In this document: positions 30,854-39,623 of the stretch, one piece after another
Layout of the letters: every line of letters starts with the position of its first letter
Numbering within the stretch: the first letter of the stretch is position 1
Assembly (NCBI RefSeq): GCF_023023025.1
Contig: NZ_CP095481.1
Coordinates: forward strand, 8,755,001-8,819,000
From: Amycolatopsis sp. WQ 127309
GTDB taxonomy: Bacteria; Actinomycetota; Actinomycetes; Mycobacteriales; Pseudonocardiaceae
DNA length: 64,000 bases
Direction: 5' to 3'
Translations under genes and position numbers: made by a program
The notes under the pieces: generated by a model
The model's input: only the letters and a program-made list of their open reading frames with translations
Told to the model about the DNA's origin: nothing
The model's database searches: none

Positions 30854-32325
30854 GACAAGACCTCCGCCCGGGCTTCGCTGAGCAGGATTCCTTCACAGGT
30901 CCGCACGAGGACGCGGGCCGCGTCGCGGACGTCGCGGGGCGAGGCCGGGTGCTCGGCGCGCCGCTGCCACCTCAGCAGCTGCGCGCCGAGCGCCTGCCGG
31001 ATCGCCGCGCGGCCGGCGCCGGCCGGCAGGCCCAGCCGGCTCGGCACGTCCACCCCGGCCGCGCCGAGCAGCCGTTCCGCGTCGCTGGCCTCGTCGGTGG
31101 TGAACAGCACGACGCCGAGCCGGATCGAGTCGATCAGCTGGATCTCGGCGAACTCGTGCGCGCCGGCGACGATGCGCTCCCATTCGTGCAGCAGCCCGCC
31201 GGTGCGGTCCGGGTAGGCCCGCAGCACCAGTTCCACCGCCTGCAGGGCCGAGCGCGCCTTGAGGACGTCGGCGCGCGCGGCGAACTGGGTGGTCAGCAGC
31301 GACCGGAGACGGTGCAGGCCGCTGCGGGCCAGCAGCTCCCCCGACAGCGCTCGCGCGCCGGTCACCAGGCCGCCGCCGGTCAGCTCGACGGCCAGCCGGA
31401 CTCCGAAGAGGCCGTAGCGGTTGAGCAGGTCCGCGCGCTGCATCGCCGGAACGTCCACTGTGGACTCCGCGCGGGCGAACCGGTCGGCCGACGTCAGCAG
31501 CCGCGCCAGCTCGGCCGGCGGCGCGGCGGCCAGCAGCCCGAACGCGCGGTACTCGGCCTCCTTCAGCGACGCGGCGGAGCCGGCCAGCAGGCCGGCCACC
31601 GGCACGACGGTCTGGCAGAGCCCGCGGACGCGGGGGTCCCGGGCGTAGCGGGCGGCGACCTTCGCCGCGGAGTCCAGCGCGTCCGTGCGGGCGTGCCCGA
31701 CCTCGTCGGCCCGCGACAGCACGCCGATCGTGTTGACCGGGCGCCGTTCGGCGGGGTCGTCGTGGAAGGCCTCGAGGAACCGGACGTCGTCGCCGTGCAC
31801 GTGCCGCATCAGGTAGATGACGGCGTCCGCGGTGCCGACGCCGTCGCGGTCCGGGACCAGCGCGACCTCGGTGCGCTCGGAGACCGACGGCCGCGCCGAG
31901 CCCAGCCCGGGCGTGTCGATCAGCGTCATGGCCCGCAGCGCGGCGGACGGCCAGTCGACGACCAGGCGGTCGACGTCGTCCGGCGCCATGCCGAGCTCGA
32001 GGCCGAGGGTGCCGCTGAGCCGGCCGAACGGCAGCTGGCGCGGCATCCCGCGGACCGGGTGCAGCATGATCCGGTAGGTCGGGCCGTTGCGGTACCAGGT
32101 GACGACGCGGGTGCACTCCCCCGCGTCCGTCGCGGCCAGTTCCTGCCCGACCAGCGCGTTGAGCAACGTGGACTTCCCGGCTTTGACGCGCCCGGCGATG
32201 GCGACGCGCAGCGGCTCGGCCAGCCGGCCGGCGATCTGGCGCAGCGCCGGCTCGGCGGGGGTGCCGGCGTACCCGGCGCACGCGCGGGCGACGAAGCCGC
32301 GGACCTGGACGTAGAGCGTGGTCAT
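30850..32325 (-). CDS. Dynamin-like GTPase (IniC-like)
   Basis: A 491-residue large GTPase. G1 is IAGRVKAGKSTLLNALVG, G3 is LIDTPGLGS and the G4 position reads LSRADEV. The helical C-terminal half (about 250-490) has the heptad character of a bundle-signalling element with no evident membrane paddle. In mycobacteria the iniA and iniC genes encode two dynamin-like proteins in tandem; IniA remodels membranes. The shorter size and second place match IniC. Start at ATG 32325 overlaps the first GTPase gene (ATGA), so both are probably made together, possibly as a hetero-oligomer. Confidence 0.88.
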   Translation of the reverse strand: MTTLYVQVRGFVARACAGYAGTPAEPALRQIAGRLAEPLRVAIAGRVKAGKSTLLNALVGQELAATDAGECTRVVTWYRNGPTYRIMLHPVRGMPRQLPFGRLSGTLGLELGMAPDDVDRLVVDWPSAALRAMTLIDTPGLGSARPSVSERTEVALVPDRDGVGTADAVIYLMRHVHGDDVRFLEAFHDDPAERRPVNTIGVLSRADEVGHARTDALDSAAKVAARYARDPRVRGLCQTVVPVAGLLAGSAASLKEAEYRAFGLLAAAPPAELARLLTSADRFARAESTVDVPAMQRADLLNRYGLFGVRLAVELTGGGLVTGARALSGELLARSGLHRLRSLLTTQFAARADVLKARSALQAVELVLRAYPDRTGGLLHEWERIVAGAHEFAEIQLIDSIRLGVVLFTTDEASDAERLLGAAGVDVPSRLGLPAGAGRAAIRQALGAQLLRWQRRAEHPASPRDVRDAARVLVRTCEGILLSEARAEVLS

Positions 32326-34175
32326 CGTGTCACCGCCGCTACTGGTTTGAGGTCTGCTTTGGGGGCACTGCGCAGGGTGAGTTCGTCGGCGCGGCGGCCG
32401 AGCACCTCGAGGGCTTCGATGTCGGCCTCCAGCCGGTTCAGCTCGCCGGTCTCCGATTCGTCTTCGACCACGGCCTTCTTCGCCGCGGCCAGCGCCTCGG
32501 TCAGGGAGCGCTGCAGTTCTTCGACGCGCGCGCTGTAGGCGTCGCGGAGTTCTCGCTGGACGGTCCGCATCGCGTCGCGGGAGTCCTTGCCCACCTGGAG
32601 GTTGAACTCGTCGACGAACCGGCGGACCGCGGTCTTGGCCAGGCCGCGGCGCTTCTCGAGCTGCCGCTTGCGCTCGTCGAGGAACCCGGAGCGGCCCATC
32701 AGCAAGCCGGCCGCGATGCCGAACGGCGTCGGGATGGCCAGCGCGGCCATCTTCGTGAGCATCGAGAACATCAGGAACCCGCTGTAGGCCTTCTGGAAGG
32801 CGGCCATCCCGGTGGTGCCGCGGGTCTTGACGCCGGTGAACGACGAGTCGATGTCGATTTCCTCGACCACGGTCACGGGCGCCTGCACCTCGCGGGGCAG
32901 CACGGCCTGCGACTCGGCGAGCTCGAAGTGCTCGGCGACCCGGCCGGCCAGGCCGCGGGCCTGCTTGATGAACGTCGCGTAGTTCTCCAGAGTCTCGTTG
33001 GCCAGCCGCTGCCGCAGCCACTTCTCGAACTCGGGCCAGTTCTTGGCCGGATCGCCCTCTTCGATGGCCTCTTCGGCCTCGTGCAGCACACCGCGTGACC
33101 GGGCGCGCAGGTCGTAGTCCACATCGGACGAGATGTCGGCGAACCCGTCGAAGAGCAGCTGCTGCCACTTGGAAGACTGGCTGCGCAGCGCGTCGACGCG
33201 GTCGTTGACGCGGGTCAGCTCCGCGATGAGCGCGGCGGACTGCTCGGGGTGCGCCAGCGAGGTGCGACGCGACCGCAGAGCCGCGTGCAACTGGCCGACA
33301 GCGGACCCGACGTGCAGGCCGACGGCGTTGAGCGCCGAGCGTTCGGCGTCACCGACCACGCCTTGGAGGTGCTTGACCAGCTGCGGGAAGCCGGACTCGA
33401 CGTTCATCTCCTGGTCGGCCGAGCGGGCCGCGACGGTCCGCAGCTCCGACGAGACGGCGATGGTGTCGATGGTGATGCCACAGGCGTCGAGGTGGCCGGC
33501 GTTGAGCTCGAGGATCCGGCGCCAGTGCGGGTAGAGGTCGGTTTTGGTGAGGACGAAGAACACCGACGGGCAGAGTTCTTTCACCGTCCGGAGAAACCGC
33601 AGCTCGGCCGCGGTCAGCTCCTGCGAGGCGTCGGAGAGGAACAGGACGGCGTGTGCCCGCGGCAGCGAGCTGACGGTGACGGCGTTGTGCAGCGAGCCGA
33701 GGCCGCCGACGCCAGGGGTGTCGACCAGCACCAGCCCGCCGGAGAGCAGCTGGCGGCTGATCGACGCCGTGACGGACTTGAGCTTGCGGACGTTGCCGGG
33801 GTTCCCGGCTTCACTCACGTGGGACGGCAGGTCTTCGAGCGAGATCCGCTCGGTCCACGGCGGCGACGACGGATCGGCCGGCTCGTAGGTCGCCAGGGCC
33901 CCGGACTCCGGCGCGAACCGGACGGCCGTCGGCACCGCGGTCGCGATGTCGTCGTCGACCGGGCAGATCTTGGCGGTGAGCAGGGCGTTGATGAGAGAAC
34001 TCTTGCCCTGCTTGAACTCCCCGACGACGTAGACGGTGATGTCGGGCTCGGACAGCAGGCGCCGGGCGTCGGTGAGGCGCTGGACGAGGTCTTCCCGTCC
34101 GTAGGCCTTGGCGCCCTTGACCGCGAGGTCGAGGGTGTCGAGGGCGATGCGCCCCCCGCCGCTCGGCTCCTGCAT
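32322..34175 (-). CDS. Dynamin-like GTPase with membrane paddle (IniA-like)
   Basis: A 617-residue membrane-remodelling GTPase. G1 is VVGEFKQGKSSLINAL (about 50-65), G2 Thr in TAVPTAVRF, G3 LVDTPGVGGLGS, G4 VLTKTDLYPHW. A long helical bundle follows. A hydrophobic segment near 465-500 (FLMFSMLTKMAALAIPTPFGIAAGLL) is the likely membrane-inserting paddle, as in IniA and bacterial dynamins. GGGAGCG gives a good ribosome site. It is second in the operon, 26 bases after the repeat-protein gene, and overlaps the next GTPase gene. The expected job is membrane fission or repair at sites of envelope stress. Confidence 0.9.
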   Translation of the reverse strand: MQEPSGGGRIALDTLDLAVKGAKAYGREDLVQRLTDARRLLSEPDITVYVVGEFKQGKSSLINALLTAKICPVDDDIATAVPTAVRFAPESGALATYEPADPSSPPWTERISLEDLPSHVSEAGNPGNVRKLKSVTASISRQLLSGGLVLVDTPGVGGLGSLHNAVTVSSLPRAHAVLFLSDASQELTAAELRFLRTVKELCPSVFFVLTKTDLYPHWRRILELNAGHLDACGITIDTIAVSSELRTVAARSADQEMNVESGFPQLVKHLQGVVGDAERSALNAVGLHVGSAVGQLHAALRSRRTSLAHPEQSAALIAELTRVNDRVDALRSQSSKWQQLLFDGFADISSDVDYDLRARSRGVLHEAEEAIEEGDPAKNWPEFEKWLRQRLANETLENYATFIKQARGLAGRVAEHFELAESQAVLPREVQAPVTVVEEIDIDSSFTGVKTRGTTGMAAFQKAYSGFLMFSMLTKMAALAIPTPFGIAAGLLMGRSGFLDERKRQLEKRRGLAKTAVRRFVDEFNLQVGKDSRDAMRTVQRELRDAYSARVEELQRSLTEALAAAKKAVVEDESETGELNRLEADIEALEVLGRRADELTLRSAPKADLKPVAAVTR

Positions 34176-34201
34176 GACCGCTCCCTTTCCCTCAAGCCGG
34201 C

Positions 34202-35521
34202 TCAGATGTGGTGGTCGACGTCGTGGTGGTGGTCGACGTGGTGATCGTGCTGCGCGGCGTCGTGGTGGTGCTCGTGTTCGTGGCTGTGGTGCTCGGTGGC
34301 CGCCTGCTCGTTGAACTGGTTCCCACCGTGACCGCCCGAGCCCTGCTCGTTCTGGAAGATGTTGCCGTGGCCGCCGGTCGAGGCCTGCTCGTTGAACTGG
34401 TTCCCGCCGTGGCCGGAACCCTGCTGGTTCTGGAAGATGTCGCCGCCGCCGTGGCCGCCCGTGGAGGCCTGCTCGTTGAACTGGTTCCCACCGTGGCCAC
34501 CGGAACCCTGCTCGTTCTGGAAAATGCTCCCGCCGTGACCACCGGTCGAGGCCTGCTCGTTGAACTGATTGCCCCCGTGGCCTGAACCCTGCTGGTTCTG
34601 GAAGATGCTGCCCGAGCCGCCCGTCGACGCCTGCTCGTTGAACTGGTTCCCACCGTGGCCACCGGAACCCTGCTCGTTCTGGAAAATGCTGCCCGAGCCG
34701 CCGGTCGAGGCCTGCTCGTTGAACTGGTTCCCGCCGTGACCGCCCGAGCCCTGCTCGTTCTGGAAAATGCTGCCCGAGCCGCCCGTCGACGCCTGCTCGT
34801 TGAACTGGTTCCCGCCGTGACCGCCCGAGCCCTGCTCGTTCTGGAACACGTCACCGCCATGCCCGCCGGTGGAAGCCTGCTCGTTGAACTGGTTCCCACC
34901 GTGCCCGCCGGAACCCTGCTCGTTCTGGAAGATCGCGCCGCCGATGCCGCCGCCGGTGGAGGCCTGCTCGTTGAACTGGTTGTCTCCGGAACCGCCGGAA
35001 CCCTGCTCGTTCTGGAAGATCGCGCCGCCGATGCCGCCGCCGGTGGAGGCCTGCTCGTTGAACTGGTTCCCGCCGTGACCACCGGAACTCTGCTCGTTCT
35101 GGAACACGTCCCCGCCGTGGCCGGCCGAAGCCTGCTCGTTGAACTGGTTGCCACGCCCGGCACCTTGTTCGTTCTGGAAGATGTCCCCACGACCGCCATT
35201 CGAGGCCTGCTCGTTGAACTGGCCGCCCCCGGAACCACCCGAGCCCTGCTCGTTCTGGAAGATGCCGCCCGAGCCACCGTTGGACGCCTGCTCGTTGAAC
35301 TGGTTCCCACCGGAACCGCCCGAACCCTGCTCGTTCTGGAAGATGTCCCCACGACCGCCATTCGAGGCCTGCTCGTTGAACTGGTCGCCCCCGGAACCAC
35401 CCGAGCCCTGCTCGTTCTGGAAGATGCTGCCCGAGCCACCGGCCGAGGCCTGCTCGTTGAACTGGTTGCCGCCACCGGAACCCTGCTCGTTCTGGAAAAC
35501 GTCGCCCGACGAAGTCGTCAT
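34202..35521 (-). CDS. Asn/Gln/Gly repeat protein with His-rich tail (IniB position)
   Basis: A 439-residue protein made almost only of 15 tandem units of 25-29 residues. Each unit has two half-repeats: I/V-FQNEQGSGG-x-GG and NQFNEQAS-x-GG-x-G. The last 31 residues contain 15 histidines between Asp and Glu. There is no signal peptide, Cys or membrane helix. The regular Q/N spacing with Gly turns is like curli or other beta-solenoid amyloids, but the sequence is not CsgA. The gene has the place of iniB, which encodes a Gly-rich protein, in front of two dynamins. ATG 35521 is preferred: AGGAG lies eight bases before it, while the ATG at 35539 has no ribosome site. Fibre, scaffold or condensate formation on the membrane is an inference. 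Confidence 0.85.
   Translation of the reverse strand: MTTSSGDVFQNEQGSGGGNQFNEQASAGGSGSIFQNEQGSGGSGGDQFNEQASNGGRGDIFQNEQGSGGSGGNQFNEQASNGGSGGIFQNEQGSGGSGGGQFNEQASNGGRGDIFQNEQGAGRGNQFNEQASAGHGGDVFQNEQSSGGHGGNQFNEQASTGGGIGGAIFQNEQGSGGSGDNQFNEQASTGGGIGGAIFQNEQGSGGHGGNQFNEQASTGGHGGDVFQNEQGSGGHGGNQFNEQASTGGSGSIFQNEQGSGGHGGNQFNEQASTGGSGSIFQNEQGSGGHGGNQFNEQASTGGSGSIFQNQQGSGHGGNQFNEQASTGGHGGSIFQNEQGSGGHGGNQFNEQASTGGHGGGDIFQNQQGSGHGGNQFNEQASTGGHGNIFQNEQGSGGHGGNQFNEQAATEHHSHEHEHHHDAAQHDHHVDHHHDVDHHI
34298..35500 (-). repeat. 15 tandem coding repeats of about 78-87 bp
   Basis: The repeat units of the Asn/Gln/Gly protein are also very similar as DNA: the block that encodes NQFNEQAS recurs nearly unchanged in all units, and three successive units (IFQNEQGSGGHGG...TGGSGS) are almost identical. 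Such an array can change length by slippage or recombination, so the unit number may differ between strains and may be collapsed in short-read assemblies. Confidence 0.9.
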
Positions 35522-35604
35522 CTCGTGCACTCCTGACATTCGGATCGGTGAAGCCCGTGCCCCTCCGTTGTCACCAGTCTTGGGGCGAAGCGGCCGCCGG
35601 TCAT

Positions 35605-35620
35605 GAGTAGCGGGCTACTC
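35605..35620. promoter_or_regulatory. Inverted repeat GAGTAGC-GG-GCTACTC upstream of the ini-like operon
   Basis: A perfect 7-bp inverted repeat, 84 bases before the repeat-protein start. Two further related elements, GGACTACCTAC and GGGACTACTCC, follow at about 35643-35675 inside the end of the regulator gene. The clustered CTAC/GTAG motifs are a candidate binding array for the adjacent LuxR-type activator. Confidence 0.55.
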
Positions 35621-35650
35621 GGCTTCCCCGCCGGGGACCGCGCGGACTAC

Positions 35651-38230
35651 CTACGGGGCGTCGGCGGGACTACTCCCCACCTCGGGCCGGCCCACCACCG
35701 AAGCCAGCTCGCGGCGCCCGGAGATACCCAGCTTCGCGTAGACGCCGTGCAGCACGTTGTCGACCGTCCGCACCGACACCACGAGCCGGTCGGCGACGGC
35801 GCGGCTCGTCAAGCCCGTCGCCACCAGGCGCGCGATCTCCAGCTCCCGGTCCGTCAGGTCCAGCGGCGTCTCCAGCGCCGCCAACGCCGGCGTCGCGGCG
35901 TCCTCACAGGACGCCAGCCACGACCGCGCCCGCTGCGCCGACGTCCCCGCGCTGCCGAGCTTCCCCTCCGCCCGGTACACCCGCGCCGCCTGCGCCGCGG
36001 CCTCCGCGGCGAGCAACCGGGCCCCGGCGTCGGCGAAGCCGGTCGCGACCTCGTCCAGGGAAGCCGCGTCCGACGCGCGCGCGTGCTCCGCGTACAACGA
36101 CGGAAGGCGCCCCTCCAGATCCACCGGATCCACCTCGGTGCCGAACCGGAGCACGTCGTGGCGCATCTCCGCCGCGAGCGCGAGCCGGCCTTCGGCAACG
36201 GCCGAGGCGGCCGCCGAAGCAGCGAGTTCGGCCGCCCGCGTCAGCTCGCCCCGCGCGGCCGCGACCCAGGCGTGGGCCCACGTGCCGAGCGGTCCCGGAA
36301 CGTCGGGCGCGGTCGCGACCTTGCCGGTCATCGCCGTCGCCCGGGCCAGCGCCGCGACCACGGCGGGGCGGAACGCGTGCGGCTGGTCGTGCGCCTCCGT
36401 CGCGAGGGCCTCGCGCAGCCAGCGGATCGCGCCGCGGAGGTTGCCGTAGGCGAGCGCGACCGTGCCCAGCGACGCCGACGCGCCGGCCAGCGCCGGGCCC
36501 CAGCGGTCGCGGATCGCGTCGCGGTAGCCGTCACCGGCCAGGTCCTCGGCCTCATCGACGCGCCCCGCCCCGCACAGCGCGACGATCCGCGCGTGCTCCA
36601 GCCGGGCCCGCGCGCCGGGCGCGTCGGCGTCGGAGATCCGCCCGGCGAGCGCCAGTCCCTCGTCGACGACGCCGAGGCACGCCTCGACGCGCCCGCTCTC
36701 CGCCAGGGCCCCGGCCGCGACGACCAGCGCCGCGAGCCGGAGCGGGTCGCCGCGGCGGTTGCGGTCCAGCACCGGCCCGAGCAGGTCGAGCGCGGCGCCG
36801 GCCGCACCGGACGCCGCCCGCAAGGCCGCCCGGGCCGTCGCCAGCTCGTCCACTCCGGACGACACGGCCGTCTCCGCCGTGTCCAGCACCGCTTCGGCCT
36901 GCTCGGCGCGGCCCAGGCCGAACGCCAGGTTCCGGGCGCGGGTCGCGGCGACGCGGGCGTGCTGCACGTCCGACACCGTCTCGCCCGCCAGCTCGGCCAG
37001 GAGAGTGTCGGCGTCGGCGTGCCTGCCGCCGGCGATCCGCACCTGGGCCAGCAGGAACTTCGCGGCGAACCCGCCGCCCAGCCGGACGGCCTCCTTCGCC
37101 AGCTGCTCGGCTTGCGGGAAGTCCTTACGCAGCAACGTCTCCGCCGCCGCGCGGACCAGCTGCGGGTCGGTCGGCAGCCCGGCCGCGAGCCGCCACCGGA
37201 CCAGCCTCGGCTTGTCCTCGGCCCGGCGCGCGCCGGTCATGTCGAGGGTCTGGGCGAGGATCCGGAACGTCTCCCGCTGGCGCAGCGGTGACGTCCGCCG
37301 CCGGATCACCTCGGCGTAGAGCGGGTGCGCGAGCCGGACCTCGAGGCGCCGCCCGGTGCGTTCGGACACGACCAGCCCGGCCTGCTCGGTCGACGCGAGG
37401 ACGCGCCCGGCGCCGAGCCGCACCAGCGGGTCGCTGCCCAGCGTCTCGCCGAAGGCCAGCAGTTCCAGCAGCCGCCGCTCGTCGGCGTCGACGCGGTCGG
37501 TGCGGGTCTCGATCAGCTCGACCAGGCGCGGGGTGGCGCGCAGCGCCCCGCTCCAGCGCCAGACGCCGTCCTCGGCCGACAGCGAACCGCTGTCGAGCCC
37601 GCCCTGCACGAGCTCGCGCAGGAAGAGCGGGTTGCCGAGGGTGAGGTGCCACAGCCGGTGCTCCGCGCCGTCGTCGAGCCGCCCGCCCAGCGCCGCGGTG
37701 AACAGTTCCCGCGTTTCCTGGCGGGTGAGCTCCCCGATGTCGAGCCGTTCCGCGACACGGTCCTTCCACATCGCGAACACCGGATCGGGCACGCTCACCC
37801 CGTGCGGCGCGATCACCAGCACGAATGCCGACGAGGTCGCCGCCAATTGGTGGATGAGCGTCGCGGACAAATCGTCGAGCAGGTGCGCGTCGTCGACGCA
37901 GAGCACCAGCCGCCTGCCTTCCGCACCGCGGGTGAGGTGTGCGGCGACCTGGTTGAGCCGGTGCGCCCGGTCGGCGGTGCCGGTCGCGCCGCCGGGCAGC
38001 AGGTGGGCGAACGCCCCGAAGGGGATCGTCGAGGCCGACGACATCGCCCGCACCCAGTGCGTGCGGGCGCCCCCGGCCTCCAGCTCGGCCAGCAAAGCCT
38101 TGGCCAGCCGGGTCTTCCCGGCGCCGGCCCGCCCGGTCAGCAGCAGCCCGCACACCTCGGCGTCCCCCAGCGCCCGGCGCGCGAACGCCAGCTCCCGTTC
38201 TCGGCCGACCAGCGGCCAGTCCATCCCCAC
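35651..38230 (-). CDS. MalT/LAL-type LuxR-family ATPase regulator (IniR-like position)
   Basis: An 859-residue regulator. Residues 7-250 form a STAND/AAA ATPase with Walker A GRAGAGKT (33-40) and Walker B RRLVLCVDDAH. Residues about 300-780 form helical, TPR-like repeats, and residues 795-855 a LuxR helix-turn-helix (LTDRELEIARLVATGLTSRA, VVSVRTVDNVLHGVYAKLG). In mycobacteria iniBAC is activated by IniR, also a MalT-like protein, encoded next to the operon. GTG 38230 is chosen because GGGAGG lies eight bases upstream; ATG 38224 is the alternative. It is on the same strand and directly upstream of the repeat-protein gene, so it probably controls the operon when it senses a ligand through the helical part. 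Confidence 0.88.
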   Translation of the reverse strand: MGMDWPLVGRERELAFARRALGDAEVCGLLLTGRAGAGKTRLAKALLAELEAGGARTHWVRAMSSASTIPFGAFAHLLPGGATGTADRAHRLNQVAAHLTRGAEGRRLVLCVDDAHLLDDLSATLIHQLAATSSAFVLVIAPHGVSVPDPVFAMWKDRVAERLDIGELTRQETRELFTAALGGRLDDGAEHRLWHLTLGNPLFLRELVQGGLDSGSLSAEDGVWRWSGALRATPRLVELIETRTDRVDADERRLLELLAFGETLGSDPLVRLGAGRVLASTEQAGLVVSERTGRRLEVRLAHPLYAEVIRRRTSPLRQRETFRILAQTLDMTGARRAEDKPRLVRWRLAAGLPTDPQLVRAAAETLLRKDFPQAEQLAKEAVRLGGGFAAKFLLAQVRIAGGRHADADTLLAELAGETVSDVQHARVAATRARNLAFGLGRAEQAEAVLDTAETAVSSGVDELATARAALRAASGAAGAALDLLGPVLDRNRRGDPLRLAALVVAAGALAESGRVEACLGVVDEGLALAGRISDADAPGARARLEHARIVALCGAGRVDEAEDLAGDGYRDAIRDRWGPALAGASASLGTVALAYGNLRGAIRWLREALATEAHDQPHAFRPAVVAALARATAMTGKVATAPDVPGPLGTWAHAWVAAARGELTRAAELAASAAASAVAEGRLALAAEMRHDVLRFGTEVDPVDLEGRLPSLYAEHARASDAASLDEVATGFADAGARLLAAEAAAQAARVYRAEGKLGSAGTSAQRARSWLASCEDAATPALAALETPLDLTDRELEIARLVATGLTSRAVADRLVVSVRTVDNVLHGVYAKLGISGRRELASVVGRPEVGSSPADAP

Positions 38231-38435
38231 GCGTGCTGCCTCCCCAACCCCTCGCGCGGCTTTCCGGCGTCCGCGCACACCTCTTCTCCGGATAATGACG
38301 ACGCCGGGGCCGCCCAAGTACCGGATTCGCACGACAATTTCGCAAAATTCGCCGAACGGCCCGACAAAAGCGACACAACGGACAACCGATTCGCTATTCC
38401 GTGAGCATTTACCAGTCATTCTCCCGACGTCGTGA

Positions 38436-39035
38436 TCAATGGTTTCCCGGTGATTCTTTTTCCCGGCACACCATGATCCCGACGACCCGTGGCAGGACGA
38501 CGGCGTTCCAGCCCGCCATCCCCGTGACGAGCCCGGGTTCCGGGCCACCGGTCCACACGCGCACCTGCCCCGCCCGCAGGTCACTGCCCAGCACCCGGCC
38601 CCACGGCACCTTCCCGGCGAAGAACCGGTGCCCGCGCAGCCCGCCGGCGTCGGCGTCGATCCGCGGCTGCCCGCGTCCCCCGAAGCTGGCCGTCCCGCCG
38701 GCCGCGATGGCCTCGGCCATGGTCGACGCGATCCGCGGGCAGGCCGCCGACTCCACCAGCTCGACCAGCCGCCGCCAGGTCTCGCGCGCGTCGTCCAGCT
38801 CACCCGGCGCGGCGTCGAACCCGAAGCGGCACCGCACGAGGCCGCTGGCCAGGCCGAGTGAGTAGCTGGCCCGGTGCAGCCGGGCCGCCGCGTGGTAGGC
38901 GACCCGGTCCACCTCGCCCAGCCGGAAGACCCGGTCGCCGATGGCGATCACGTCGCCCGCGGCGGCGAGCGTGCGCCCGCCGCTGGAGACCCGCAGTTCG
39001 CCGGAGCCGGTGAACGCGAACTTCCCGGCCGCCAT
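38436..39035 (-). CDS. Hypothetical cytosolic protein
   Basis: A 199-residue protein without signal peptide or membrane helix. The N-terminal half reads like a small beta domain (KFAFTGSGELRVSSGGRTL, AAAGDVIAIGDRVFRLGEVDRVAYH), possibly of pleckstrin-like type. The centre has an alpha-helix with TWRRLVELVESAACPRIA. I do not recognise the family. It follows the LppU-like gene with four bases between them and is probably translated from the same mRNA. Confidence 0.65.
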   Translation of the reverse strand: MAAGKFAFTGSGELRVSSGGRTLAAAGDVIAIGDRVFRLGEVDRVAYHAAARLHRASYSLGLASGLVRCRFGFDAAPGELDDARETWRRLVELVESAACPRIASTMAEAIAAGGTASFGGRGQPRIDADAGGLRGHRFFAGKVPWGRVLGSDLRAGQVRVWTGGPEPGLVTGMAGWNAVVLPRVVGIMVCREKESPGNH

Positions 39036-39039
39036 CGCG

Positions 39040-39480
39040 TTACTTACCGGTCTTCGCCAGGCACAGCACGACCCCGGTCTCGCCCTCCTTGCCCTCCCAG
39101 AACACCTGGTCGGCGTCGGGGTAGGCGCTGCACGCGCTGACCTGCGCCTCGGTCTGCGTCTTGTCCTCGACGCGCGCGACGACCTTCAGCGTCGCGGTGC
39201 TGTCGCCGCAGTCGACGATCTTCACGTAGTTCTCGCCGCTTTCGGTGACGCAGTTGCCGACCTGCGCGTTCTCGCCGTTCGACCGGGTGGCCACCCAGAC
39301 CAGCGCGAAGATCGCGGCGACCACGATCAAGAAGACGGTGAGCACGATCTTCTGGCGCCGCTTCGGGTTCTTCGCCTTGGGCTGGGGCGCACCACCGGGC
39401 GGCGGCGGGCCGGGCATCCCGGCCTGCGGCGGCACCGGCCCGGTCGGCTCCGGGTACTGGGGTCCGTTTGCCTGGGTCAT
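39040..39480 (-). CDS. LppU/SCO3897-like single-pass membrane protein
   Basis: A 146-residue protein: a Pro/Gly-rich cytosolic part (1-37), a basic stretch KNPKRRQK, one membrane helix (IVLTVFLIVVAAIFALVWVA) and an outer domain of about 85 residues with four cysteines (GNCVTE, VDCGDS, SACSAYP, VLCLAK). This layout is typical of the LppU/SCO3897 group of actinobacterial proteins of unknown function. GGAGG precedes the start. It forms a two-gene unit with the hypothetical gene that follows. Confidence 0.75.
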   Translation of the reverse strand: MTQANGPQYPEPTGPVPPQAGMPGPPPPGGAPQPKAKNPKRRQKIVLTVFLIVVAAIFALVWVATRSNGENAQVGNCVTESGENYVKIVDCGDSTATLKVVARVEDKTQTEAQVSACSAYPDADQVFWEGKEGETGVVLCLAKTGK

Positions 39481-39623
39481 GACGTTTCCTCCCTCGCCGA
39501 ACCTGCTGTCACCTCCTGGGCGTTCCATTCCGTTCCACCACGTTCCACCCGGAGTTCGAGACAGCGGCCGCACCGGCCCGCCAGGATGGGACGGCTCCCC
39601 GTTCCCGACGTGAGGACCCGAGG

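Noticed and set aside
34655..35536. Plus-strand open frame with Leu-Val-Glu-Leu repeats opposite the repeat-protein gene
   Set aside because: It is the complement of the NEQ repeats. Its hydrophobic repeats follow from that DNA, it has no ribosome site, and the minus frame makes sense as protein with operon context.
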